From the NCBI RefSeq assembly GCF_001865575.2, contig NZ_CP017562.2:1736001-1800000 (forward strand): DNA of 64,000 bases, given 5' to 3'. Positions 17,208 to 25,463 of this stretch are shown here, piece by piece. This stretch comes from Paraburkholderia sprentiae WSM5005. GTDB lineage: Bacteria; Pseudomonadota; Gammaproteobacteria; Burkholderiales; Burkholderiaceae. The stretch's first letter is position 1. Each line of letters begins with the position of its first letter. Both the position numbers and the translations under genes were made by a program. The notes below the pieces were generated by a model, which did no database searches, was not told where the DNA came from, and worked only from the letters and a program-made list of their open reading frames with translations.

Positions 17208-18611
17208 ATGCAACCGAACGCATCGACAGGCAGCGGGCATCACTCGCAGGCTCGCAAGGCAACCGCCAGCGGCTGGATCGGCTCGGCACTCGAGTACTAC
17301 GATTTCTTCATCTATGCGCAGGCCGCCGCGCTGATCTTTCCCCAGCTGTTCTTTCCTTCAGGCAACCCTAAGATTGCGATCGTTGCATCGCTCGCAACCT
17401 ACGGCGTCGGCTACGTCGCGCGGCCTATCGGTGCCCTCGTGCTCGGTCACTGGGGCGACACCCACGGGCGCAAGAACGTCCTGCTCCTCTGCATGTTCCT
17501 GATGGGTCTATCGACGATGGCGGTCGGTCTGCTGCCGACCTATCCGCAGATCGGCTTTCTCGCGCCGCTGCTGCTCGTCGTGCTGCGGCTGATCCAGGGT
17601 TTCGCGGTCGCCGGTGAAATCTCAGGCGCCAGCTCGATGATTCTCGAACACGCGCCCTTCGGGCGACGCGGCTATTACGCAAGCTTCACGTTGCAAGGCG
17701 TGCAGGCCGGCCAGATTCTCGCCGCCGCGATATTCCTGCCACTCGCCTACTTCATGGACGACAAGTCGTTCAACGCGTGGGGCTGGCGCGTTCCTTTCCT
17801 GCTCAGCTCGGTCGTGCTGATCGCCGGCTACATCATCCGCCGCGAAGTCGAGGAAACGCCCGCGTTCGAGAAGGAAGGCGCAAGCGGCGGCGTCCCGCGC
17901 TCGCCGATCGTCGAAGCGTTCAAGTACAACTGGCGCGACATGCTGCGCGTCGTGCTGTGCTCATTGATGAACGTGATCCCGGTCGTCGCGACGATTTTCG
18001 GCGCGGCATACGCGGTGCAGCCGGCTTACGGCGTCGGCTTTTCGAAGAGCCTGTATCTGTGGATCCCGGTGATCGGCAACATCGTCGCGGTGCTGGTGAT
18101 TCCGTACGTGGGCAATCTGTCCGACCGGATCGGGCGGCGTCTGCCGATCATCGTCGGCTCGCTCGGTGCAGGGCTGCTTTCTTTCGCGTATCTGTACGCG
18201 ATCAGCATTCGCAACGTGCCGCTCGCGCTGGTGATGTCGATCCTGATGTGGGGCGTCATCTATCAAGGCTACAACGCGATCTTCCCGAGCTTCTACCCGG
18301 AACTGTTCCCGACGCGTTCACGCGTCTCCGCGATGGCGATCGGCCAGAACATCGGCACGACGATCACCGCGCTGCTGCCGGCCCTGTTCGCCTATGTCGC
18401 GCCGCCGGGATCGCACAACGTGCCGTTGACGATCGGCGCGATCACGTTTGCCATCACGATCGTCTGCGCGATCGCCGCATGGAGTGCGCGTGAGACCTTC
18501 CGGGTGCGGCTCAGCGACCTCGGCGAAAAGAACGTCGTGCCGATCGACAAGCTCAGCTACGACGCAATGCGCGCGCAGAGCATGGCCAAAGCGAAAAAGG
18601 CCGTTGCTTGA
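17208..18611 (+). CDS. MHS-type MFS transporter (metabolite:H+ symporter)
   Basis: 467 residues with 12 predicted membrane segments. Signatures of the metabolite:H+ symporter group (ShiA/KgtP/ProP-like): GWIGSALEYYDFFIYAQAAAL at the N-terminus, YVARPIGALVLGHWGDTHGRKN in loop 2-3, and RLIQGFAVAGEISGA in segment 4-5. A GGAG site precedes the ATG. The group imports carboxylates, osmolytes or shikimate-like acids; the substrate cannot be told. No catabolic genes flank it. Confidence 0.87.
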   Translation: MQPNASTGSGHHSQARKATASGWIGSALEYYDFFIYAQAAALIFPQLFFPSGNPKIAIVASLATYGVGYVARPIGALVLGHWGDTHGRKNVLLLCMFLMGLSTMAVGLLPTYPQIGFLAPLLLVVLRLIQGFAVAGEISGASSMILEHAPFGRRGYYASFTLQGVQAGQILAAAIFLPLAYFMDDKSFNAWGWRVPFLLSSVVLIAGYIIRREVEETPAFEKEGASGGVPRSPIVEAFKYNWRDMLRVVLCSLMNVIPVVATIFGAAYAVQPAYGVGFSKSLYLWIPVIGNIVAVLVIPYVGNLSDRIGRRLPIIVGSLGAGLLSFAYLYAISIRNVPLALVMSILMWGVIYQGYNAIFPSFYPELFPTRSRVSAMAIGQNIGTTITALLPALFAYVAPPGSHNVPLTIGAITFAITIVCAIAAWSARETFRVRLSDLGEKNVVPIDKLSYDAMRAQSMAKAKKAVA

Positions 18612-18657
18612 GCCCGCTGCGCGCGGCAGCTGATCGCACGGTGCTGGCGGCGCACGG

Positions 18658-19737
18658 CTAGCGCCACGTTTCGGTGAGCTCGTTCGCCAGCACCATCTTC
18701 TGGCGGACCACCTCGACGAAGGCAGCGTCGATGCCCGCCTGCGCCTTCAGAAATTTCAGCGCTGCGGAGTGCACGGCGCGCAGCGCGCCGCCGTCGATGC
18801 CCGTCATGCGCGCCGCGCTGCGCCGCGTTTCAACGACCAGATCGCGCGCGCTCGTGAAGTCGGGCGACAAGCCGCATTGCGCGTGGAACGCGGCGCGCAA
18901 ATCGCTCGCATAATCGCGCGACTCGCCGAGCCGGTCCATATCGATCAGCAGATCGACGCCTTCGCCAATGCGCAGCGCGCAAAGCATCCACAACGCAATG
19001 AACGCGCGATACGCGTTGTCGCTGTCCACCGTGCGCGCGAACTGCTCGCACGCGACTGCATACGCGTCATCGGGCATCGACGGCAACGGCGGCAGACGCA
19101 CGCCGCACACGCCGATCACTTCGCGCACCAGCGGGTCCGTCTGATTCAGACCGAGCACGCGAAACGGCGCCGCGACAAAAAACGCATTGCTCCATTGCTG
19201 CCGCAGCAACCAACCCGACGCGAACTGCGACGCGGGATTGCGCAGCACGCCCACATGCAGCGCCCGCGCGAACGCGCGCTTCAGCCACGGCAGACGGCCG
19301 CCCGTGCGGCAGAACTTGAAGACCGGCACGCGGCCGTGCTCGATCGTGTGCTCGCTCAATGCGCTGAGATAGGCCTGCAGCAACGGGAATGTCGCATCCG
19401 GTTCGCGCGTAAAGCGATCGATGCTGAAGCGCCTGTCGTAACCCGCGACGCCGCGCGCGTCTTCGCGCAGAAACGGCCGGTACTCGTCGAAGTACGGCGC
19501 GGCGAGCGGCGGGTGTCCCGAGGTCAAGGTGGGACGCGAGGCGGACACGTCGGCGGGCATGAGATCGGCGAGCACGTTGCTGAGCGGTTCGTAGAAACCG
19601 GCCGCGCGCTCGAGTTCGCGAAGCCGCGACCACACCCACGTGCCCGCGCTGCGCCAGCCCGTATGCAGAAACACCGCCTGTTTCAACGCACGGTTGGGCG
19701 CGGCGTCGTTCGCGGACGAGTCATGGGGCAACGGCAT
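18658..19737 (-). CDS. Sulfotransferase-like protein
   Basis: 359 residues; start at the ATG at 19737, with GGAAGAGAAG upstream. Two elements of the PAPS-binding sulfotransferase fold are visible: a phosphosulfate loop FLHTGWRSAGTWVWSRL near the N-terminus (the P-loop-like Ser-Ala-Gly-Thr-Trp) and a 3'-phosphate segment HVGVLRNPASQFASGW near the middle. Overall length is larger than typical bacterial sulfotransferases (about 300). The acceptor is unknown; such genes can modify lipids, glycans or secreted compounds. It is divergent from a LysR gene, 119 bp apart, which may regulate it. Confidence 0.65.
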   Translation of the reverse strand: MPLPHDSSANDAAPNRALKQAVFLHTGWRSAGTWVWSRLRELERAAGFYEPLSNVLADLMPADVSASRPTLTSGHPPLAAPYFDEYRPFLREDARGVAGYDRRFSIDRFTREPDATFPLLQAYLSALSEHTIEHGRVPVFKFCRTGGRLPWLKRAFARALHVGVLRNPASQFASGWLLRQQWSNAFFVAAPFRVLGLNQTDPLVREVIGVCGVRLPPLPSMPDDAYAVACEQFARTVDSDNAYRAFIALWMLCALRIGEGVDLLIDMDRLGESRDYASDLRAAFHAQCGLSPDFTSARDLVVETRRSAARMTGIDGGALRAVHSAALKFLKAQAGIDAAFVEVVRQKMVLANELTETWR

Positions 19738-19856
19738 GGGACTTCTCTTCCAAAGGTTCGAATCAATTGGCCGGAAGCGCCACTCTACCCTGTGATCGAT
19801 CCGCACGCATTATGCTGCGAGATTCCACGCTCCCGTCTTGCACCCACATTGCACCC

Positions 19857-20783
19857 ATGAACGATTCGGCCGATATCCGCTTCCTGCTTACGCTGCGCGC
19901 GAGCGGCAGCCTGGTCGCTGCCGCGCGCGCACTCGCGCTGTCGCCGTCGGCGGTCACGCAGCGCTTGCAACAACTCGAAAAGAAGCTCGGCGCGCAGTTG
20001 GTGAACCGCAGCGCGCGCCGCTTGCAATTCACCGACGAAGGCCTGCTGCTGTGCGAGCGCGGCGCCGAGCTGATCGAGCAGTTCGACGCGTTGTTCGACG
20101 ATCTGCAAACCCGCCGCGGCGGCCTCGTCGGCACGCTGAAGATCAATGCGCCGCTCGGTTTCGGGCGACGCCATCTGGCGCCGCTGATCGGCGAGTTCCA
20201 GCAGCAGAACCCCGATATCGACGTCGCGCTGACGCTATCGGACCGGCCGTTGACGGACACGCTCGATCGCTTCGATATCGTCGTGCATATCGGCGAGCTG
20301 CCGCTGTCGAACCTGGTCGGCTATACGATCGCGCCGAACGCGCGCTTCGTCTGCGCGGCGCCCGCGCTCGTCAGGCGAATCGGCGAGCCCGAATCGCCGG
20401 ATGCGTTGAGCCGGCTGCCGTGCATCGTCCTGCGCGAAAACAACGAGGACGTATCGCTATGGCAGTTCAGCAAAGGCCGCACGCGCCGCAGTGTGCGCGT
20501 GTCCGCGCATCTGAGCTGCAACGACGGCGACGTGATCCGCCAATGGGCCTGCGAGGGGCGCGGCGTGATTCTGCGTTCCGAATGGGATGTCGCCGACGAC
20601 CTCGCAAAGGGCAGACTTGTGCGCCTGCTGCCGGGCTGGAAAGCGCCCGACGCGAACGTGATCGCGCTCACGCACCAGCGTGCGGGACTGCCTGCGCGCA
20701 TCCGCCATTTCATGCAGTATCTGCAAGGCCGCTTCAGGCCGTCGCCGCCGTGGCGGCGACGATTCAGTCCGCCTGAATCTTAG
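19857..20783 (+). CDS. LysR-family transcriptional regulator
   Basis: 308 residues. Start at the ATG at 19857, giving the standard N-terminal winged helix (DIRFLLTLRASGSLVAAARALALSPSAVTQRLQQLEKKLGAQLV). The effector domain follows with the Gly-x-Leu-Lys-Ile-Asn segment and substrate-binding fold. It belongs to the CrgA/DmlR-like group by its GRGVILRSEWDV region. Candidate targets are the divergent sulfotransferase-like gene or the HAD/DSD1 pair that starts 78 bp downstream. Confidence 0.85.
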   Translation: MNDSADIRFLLTLRASGSLVAAARALALSPSAVTQRLQQLEKKLGAQLVNRSARRLQFTDEGLLLCERGAELIEQFDALFDDLQTRRGGLVGTLKINAPLGFGRRHLAPLIGEFQQQNPDIDVALTLSDRPLTDTLDRFDIVVHIGELPLSNLVGYTIAPNARFVCAAPALVRRIGEPESPDALSRLPCIVLRENNEDVSLWQFSKGRTRRSVRVSAHLSCNDGDVIRQWACEGRGVILRSEWDVADDLAKGRLVRLLPGWKAPDANVIALTHQRAGLPARIRHFMQYLQGRFRPSPPWRRRFSPPES

Positions 20784-20800
20784 AATCAACTGTACTGAAC

Positions 20801-20827
20801 GCTGACTTACCGACAGAAACCTATAAT
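20801..20827 (+). promoter_or_regulatory. Probable promoter of the HAD-DSD1 pair
   Basis: A consensus -10 box TATAAT at 20822-20827 lies 33 bp before the HAD start. The -35 side is weaker (GCTGAC at 20801-20806, spacing 15). Activation by a regulator such as the LysR protein just upstream would fit a poor -35 element. Confidence 0.45.
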
Positions 20828-20860
20828 CGACTCATCGTCAACAGCCGGTTACATGCAATC

Positions 20861-21535
20861 ATGACTGCTGCCGCCCATTCCACCGACGCCCCAACCTACC
20901 CCGACGCGGTCCTGTTCGACCTGCTGACCGCGCTGCTCGACTCGTGGACTTCATGGAACCGCGCGGCGGGCTCCGACGAAGCGGGCCGCGCATGGCGTGC
21001 CGCGTATCTGCGTCTGACATACGGCTGCGGCCGCTACGTTCCCTATGATCAACTGGTACGCGAGGCGGCCGCGCAAGTCGGCCTACCCGCATCGGCCGCG
21101 AGCGCGCTCGAAGCGGACTGGCCGAACCTGACGCCGTGGCCCGGCGCGCTCGACGCGTTGCGCGCGCTCGCGCCGCATTGCAAGCTCGCGGTCGTCACGA
21201 ACTGTTCGACACGGCTCGGCTCGCAGGCCGCCGCGTTGCTGCCCGTGCGCTGGGACGCGATCGTCACCGCCGAGGAAGCCGGCGTCTACAAGCCGGACCC
21301 GCAACCCTATCGCCTCGCGCTCGCCAAGCTCGGCGTCGAGCCGCAGCGCGCCGCGTTCGTCGCCGGGTCGAGCTATGACATGTTCGGCACCGCGGCCGTC
21401 GGTTTGCGGACCTACTGGCACAACCACGTCGGCCTGCCTCTCGTCGCGGGCGCGCAGGCGCCCGAGCTCGAAGTGGCATCGCTCGACGGGTTGGTGCCGT
21501 GGCTCGCCGGCTTTGGCCGCGATCGTCGGCATTGA
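20861..21535 (+). CDS. HAD-superfamily hydrolase (haloacid-dehalogenase-like)
   Basis: 224 residues with all four HAD motifs: nucleophile D20 in LFDLLTALLD, motif II VVTNCS, motif III lysine in GVYKPDPQPY, and motif IV acidic residues in VAGSSYDMFGTAAVG. The second Asp of the classic D-x-D is missing (D-L-L-T), as in haloacid dehalogenases rather than phosphatases, although the enzyme has not been matched to a substrate. Thirty-four bases separate it from a DSD1-type PLP enzyme, so it probably acts on a related metabolite, perhaps a phosphorylated or halogenated hydroxy- or amino acid (inference). Confidence 0.78.
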   Translation: MTAAAHSTDAPTYPDAVLFDLLTALLDSWTSWNRAAGSDEAGRAWRAAYLRLTYGCGRYVPYDQLVREAAAQVGLPASAASALEADWPNLTPWPGALDALRALAPHCKLAVVTNCSTRLGSQAAALLPVRWDAIVTAEEAGVYKPDPQPYRLALAKLGVEPQRAAFVAGSSYDMFGTAAVGLRTYWHNHVGLPLVAGAQAPELEVASLDGLVPWLAGFGRDRRH

Positions 21536-21569
21536 ATCTCCAACCTCGCCTCGCTCTTCAGGTGCAAGC

Positions 21570-22718
21570 ATGAAACTCGAACACATCGAAACCCCGGCCG
21601 CGTTGATCGATGTCGCGCGGATGCAGAAAAACATCGCGCGGATGCAGGCACAGATGAATACGCTCGGCGTCGCGTTTCGGCCGCACGTGAAAACCACCAA
21701 GTGCATCGACGTCGTGCGCGCGCAGCTCGCCGCCGGCGCGCGCGGCATCACGGTGTCGACGCTGAAGGAAGCGGAAGCGTTCTTCGCGGCCGGCATCGAC
21801 GACATCCTGTACGCCGTCAGCATGGTCCCGTCGAAGCTGCCGCGAGCGCTCGCGCTGCGCCGCCAAGGCTGCGATCTGAAGCTCGTGGTCGACAATCCGA
21901 GCGCTGCCGCGGCGATCGCCGCGTTCGGCGACCAGCACGGCGAATCGTTCGAGGTCTGGATCGAGGTCGATACGGACGGACATCGCTCGGGGATCCAGCC
22001 CGAACAGCAAGCTCTGCTCGACGTTGGACGGATTCTGCACGAGAACGGCGTGAAGGTCGGCGGCGTGATGACCCACGCGGGTTCGAGCTATGAGTTGGAT
22101 ACGCACGAAGCGCTCGCCGCACTCGCGGAGCAGGAACGCGCGGGCTGCGTGCGCGCCGCCGAGCGGTTGCGCGCAGCGGGCATCGCGTGCCCGGCCGTGA
22201 GTGTCGGCTCGACGCCGACCGCGCTCGCCGCGCGGCATCTCGAAGGCGTCACCGAGGTGCGAGCCGGCGTCTACGTGCTGTTCGATCTGGTCATGCGCAA
22301 CGTGGGCGTCTGCACGCTCGACGACATCGCGCTGAGCGTACTCACGACCGTGATCGGTCATCAGGAAGACAAAGGCTGGGCGATCCTCGACGCGGGCTGG
22401 ATGGCGCTTAGCCGCGATCGCGGCACGTCGCGGCAGTCGCACGATTTCGGCTATGGACAGCCGTGCCTGCTCAATGGCACGTTGCTGCCCGGTTATGTCG
22501 TGAGCGGCGCCAACCAGGAGCACGGGATTCTTGCGGCGGCTCGAGCCGATCGGCAAGCCGGCGCACAGACCGGGGACATCACACAGCGCTTTCCCATCGG
22601 CATGAAACTGCGCATTCTGCCGAACCACGCGTGCGCGACCGGCGCGCAGTTCCCCGAGTATCACGCGGTCGCGCCGGACGGCAGCAGCGTCGAGTGGCAG
22701 CGGTTTTACGGCTGGTAA
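21570..22718 (+). CDS. DSD1-family PLP enzyme (D-serine dehydratase / D-threonine aldolase-like)
   Basis: 382 residues, alanine-racemase-like N-terminal barrel and a C-terminal metal-binding domain. The PLP lysine is K41 in RPHVKTTKC. The metal site near the C-terminus reads H353-A-C355 (LPNHACAT). In the family, His-x-Cys is characteristic of zinc-dependent D-serine dehydratase (Dsd1), whereas D-threonine aldolase has His-x-Asp, so a D-amino-acid dehydratase is favoured. The enzyme would convert a beta-hydroxy D-amino acid to a 2-oxoacid and ammonia in the cytoplasm. It is co-directional with the HAD gene upstream and convergent with the GGDEF-EAL gene. Confidence 0.82.
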   Translation: MKLEHIETPAALIDVARMQKNIARMQAQMNTLGVAFRPHVKTTKCIDVVRAQLAAGARGITVSTLKEAEAFFAAGIDDILYAVSMVPSKLPRALALRRQGCDLKLVVDNPSAAAAIAAFGDQHGESFEVWIEVDTDGHRSGIQPEQQALLDVGRILHENGVKVGGVMTHAGSSYELDTHEALAALAEQERAGCVRAAERLRAAGIACPAVSVGSTPTALAARHLEGVTEVRAGVYVLFDLVMRNVGVCTLDDIALSVLTTVIGHQEDKGWAILDAGWMALSRDRGTSRQSHDFGYGQPCLLNGTLLPGYVVSGANQEHGILAAARADRQAGAQTGDITQRFPIGMKLRILPNHACATGAQFPEYHAVAPDGSSVEWQRFYGW

Positions 22719-22817
22719 GGTCAATAGGCTTGCTGGTTGGTCGCGGGTTTTCCCGTAAGCCTCAATGATACGTTTCACGGCGAGATCAGCGCGCACACGC
22801 CGACCTGCCACGACGCC

Positions 22818-25163
22818 CTACTCCCCCGCCGGCCAGGGCAACCCGCGCGCCGACCAGTCCAGCTCGACCCCCATCACACAGCGCCCGCTCCCCAGTTGCA
22901 CGGCCAGTGTCACGGCGATGCACGGCCGCCCACTCGCGAGCGACAGGTAAGGATTGCTGGTGATCGCCTCGCCGGGCAGCAGCACCGCATTGCGGAAGTA
23001 CGGCCGGTGATCCCAGCGCGCATCGCGCGGATTGGCAACCGGCTGCAGCGACGCGGCGTCCTTGCACCATGCGGGCCCGCGCACCTCGTGACCGATCTGG
23101 CGGCCGGTCTCGTCGAGAATGAAGCAGCTGATGCAACGCGCGAAGGTGGCGAGCGTTGCGAACGCATCGTCCATCATGACGCCAGCGCGCAAGTCGTCGG
23201 CCGCGCGCCGTAGCTCGAGCCGGTACGGCTCGACCTCGGATTCGAACAGCGCATGCTGGTGCGCGCGGCCTTGCGCGATCACGTCGAACGCATCGTCGAT
23301 CTGGCGGTGCACCGACTCGGGCGGCGCGATCTCGGCAGCAGGCCGGCCGAGCAGATAGCCCTGCGCGAAATCGACATTCGACTCGACCGCGAGAATCAGC
23401 TCCTCGGCCGTCTCGACGCCTTCGACGACCACCAGCATCCCCGCCTGATGCAGCAGCGACACGAGCTTCGGAAGGATAGGCTGCTGGGTGCCGTGCGTGG
23501 TCGCGCGAATCAGCTCGCCGTCGAGCTTCACGATGTCCGGCCGGATCCGCAGCAGCCGGTCGAGATTCGACTGGCCCGCGCCGAAGTCGTCGACGGCGAT
23601 CAGGAAGCCGTGCTGGCGGTAGCGCGCCGCCGCGCGCGACATGTCGTCGACGCTGCCGCCATGCGATTCGAGGATCTCCAGAATCACGCGCTCGGGTTCG
23701 AGCCCGGCGGCGCGCACGATCGTCGTCAACTGATCGGCGTAGCCGTCGGCGACGAAGGTGGCCGGCAGGATGTTCAGGAACAGCCACGCATCGCCGGGCA
23801 GCGTCCGACGCGCGTTGCCCAGATGCACCGCATGGCTCGCGCGGTCGAGCGCGCCTTCGTCGCTCGACGGCTTCGGCGCGAACATCACGATCGGCGGCAC
23901 CAGCGTGCCGTCGCCCTGCTCGCCGCGCAGCAGTGCCTCGAAACCGACCTGCTTCTGATGCGACAGGCTGTAAAGCGGCTGAAAGTGCGAGATCAGATAG
24001 AAGTCTTCCCAGCGGTAACGCGCCGCGCTCGGGTCGTTGCCTGCGGCGTGCGGCGCGAACCCGTCGTCGAACGGTGGCTGCAGCGGGTCGAACGGCAGCG
24101 CGCGCGCCGCGCAGACCCGGTTGCGGCCGGTCTGCTTCGCGCGCAGCAACGCTTCGTCCGCGCGATCGAGCAGCACCATGAAGCTTTCGCCGGGCCGGTG
24201 CTCGGCGACGCCGAAGCTAGCGGTCAGATAGCCGTCCGGCCGCTCGATCGCGGCGATGTCGACGCGCAGCCGCTCCGCGAGTCGCAGCGCGCCGGCGAGG
24301 TCGTCGTCGAGCAGCAACGCGAACTCCTCGCCGCCGATGCGGCTCGCGCTATGGTAAAGCGCGACCGCGTCCTTCAGCACCTGCGCGACCTGGAACAGCG
24401 CATGGTCGCCGACCGCGTGGCCGAAGCGGTCGTTGAGCGACTTGAAGCTGTCGATGTCGAGAAAGATCGCGCTGATCTGCGCGCCCGGCGCTCGCGTCTC
24501 GAGGCGCCCCTCCGCGTGCTTGACGAACGCGCGGCGGTTTTGAAGGCCCGTCAGTGGGTCGGTCGCGGCGAGCTGCGCGAGCTGGCTCTCGAGCAGAAAG
24601 TGATTGCGCCTGAAACGGTAGAAGCTGAAATGGAACACCGCCGCGCTCGGCGCGCCGATCACGATGACCCACGTCCATACTGCCGCGTCGACCTCGCGCG
24701 AATGAGTGTTGCCGAGCAGCAGCGCGATGGCCACTGCATAGAACAGCGCGTTTCCGGTGACGAAATGCATGGGCGTGAGCCACAGCGGCGCCGCGCAGAT
24801 CGGTATCACGACGAGCGCCGGCAACAGCCACACCAGCGGATCCACGAGGCCGCGCGCATTCAGCACCACCCCGCCGACCAGCACCAGCATGTACACGACG
24901 CCGATCGCGCCGAACAGCGCCGTCGACTTCGTGCGCGGGATCGCCAGCACCAGCAGCGCGAGCACGAGCGCGCACAGCAACCGGTAGCCGAGCGGCGCGG
25001 ACGGAGCGCCGACCAGCTCGCGCGCCGCTACCATGCACAGGAAAGCAAGCACCGTGAAGCCCATCGTCACAAGGGAAAGCGGCCGCTGATGCTCGAGCGA
25101 GCGCCGGTGAAAGCGCTCGCGCAGGCTCGGCTGGGGCTGGTGCTGCGTCGGGATGGTAGACAT
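22818..25163 (-). CDS. GGDEF-EAL cyclic-di-GMP enzyme with membrane domain and C-terminal sensor domain
   Basis: 781 residues from the ATG at 25163 (an upstream in-frame ATG at 25229 is possible; neither has a clear ribosome site). Five to six membrane segments occupy about 30-190. The diguanylate cyclase domain (about 205-365) has an intact GGEEF active loop. The EAL domain (about 400-645) keeps EALLRG, EILES, VDDFGAG, KLDGE, VVEGVET and QGYLLGRP, so phosphodiesterase activity is plausible too. After EAL come about 135 residues with a PAS/Cache-like pattern (CISCFILDETGRQIG, YFRNAVL, ITSNPYLS), similar in position to the C-terminal domain of B. subtilis YkuI; it may sense a ligand. Inner-membrane protein. 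Target processes are likely motility or biofilm. Divergent from a hybrid kinase. Confidence 0.87.
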   Translation of the reverse strand: MSTIPTQHQPQPSLRERFHRRSLEHQRPLSLVTMGFTVLAFLCMVAARELVGAPSAPLGYRLLCALVLALLVLAIPRTKSTALFGAIGVVYMLVLVGGVVLNARGLVDPLVWLLPALVVIPICAAPLWLTPMHFVTGNALFYAVAIALLLGNTHSREVDAAVWTWVIVIGAPSAAVFHFSFYRFRRNHFLLESQLAQLAATDPLTGLQNRRAFVKHAEGRLETRAPGAQISAIFLDIDSFKSLNDRFGHAVGDHALFQVAQVLKDAVALYHSASRIGGEEFALLLDDDLAGALRLAERLRVDIAAIERPDGYLTASFGVAEHRPGESFMVLLDRADEALLRAKQTGRNRVCAARALPFDPLQPPFDDGFAPHAAGNDPSAARYRWEDFYLISHFQPLYSLSHQKQVGFEALLRGEQGDGTLVPPIVMFAPKPSSDEGALDRASHAVHLGNARRTLPGDAWLFLNILPATFVADGYADQLTTIVRAAGLEPERVILEILESHGGSVDDMSRAAARYRQHGFLIAVDDFGAGQSNLDRLLRIRPDIVKLDGELIRATTHGTQQPILPKLVSLLHQAGMLVVVEGVETAEELILAVESNVDFAQGYLLGRPAAEIAPPESVHRQIDDAFDVIAQGRAHQHALFESEVEPYRLELRRAADDLRAGVMMDDAFATLATFARCISCFILDETGRQIGHEVRGPAWCKDAASLQPVANPRDARWDHRPYFRNAVLLPGEAITSNPYLSLASGRPCIAVTLAVQLGSGRCVMGVELDWSARGLPWPAGE

Positions 25164-25361
25164 AGAAGGCTGGTCAGCTGGGTTTCCGGTCACTCCGCCC
25201 ATGGTTATCGGCAAACGTTGGGCAAACATTGATGGCTAACGTACGACGATATATAAATTCGGCGCGCACCGCCATCTGCGCGGCTTGACCAGCAACAAAT
25301 CGCGCATTCACGCCCTCCCGAACAGGCATCTGCGATGCATCAACGATACGGCGTTGTGCCC

Positions 25362-25412
25362 TACAATAAATTGGCGTTTCGAAGGCTGCGCGACGCGCGT
25401 GAAGCCTTCGAA
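25362..25412 (+). promoter_or_regulatory. Promoter -10 box and leader hairpin before the soluble hybrid kinase
   Basis: TACAAT at 25362-25367 is a good -10 element. Just after it a 10-bp perfect inverted repeat TTCGAAGGCT (25378-25387) / AGCCTTCGAA (25403-25412) with a 15-base GC-rich loop would form a hairpin at the very 5' end of the kinase mRNA. It may stabilise the message or serve as an operator. The rest of the 300-bp divergent region 25164-25463 shows nothing else clear. Confidence 0.4.
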
Positions 25413-25463
25413 GCTTCGGTCAGGAGCCAACACTTTCCGACGTGATATCAGGTGGAGCGCGGC

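Noticed and set aside
23253..25232. 659-codon + strand frame over the GGDEF-EAL gene
   Set aside because: Product is Arg/Gln/Ala-rich with no domain; the opposite strand has clear GGEEF and EAL motifs.
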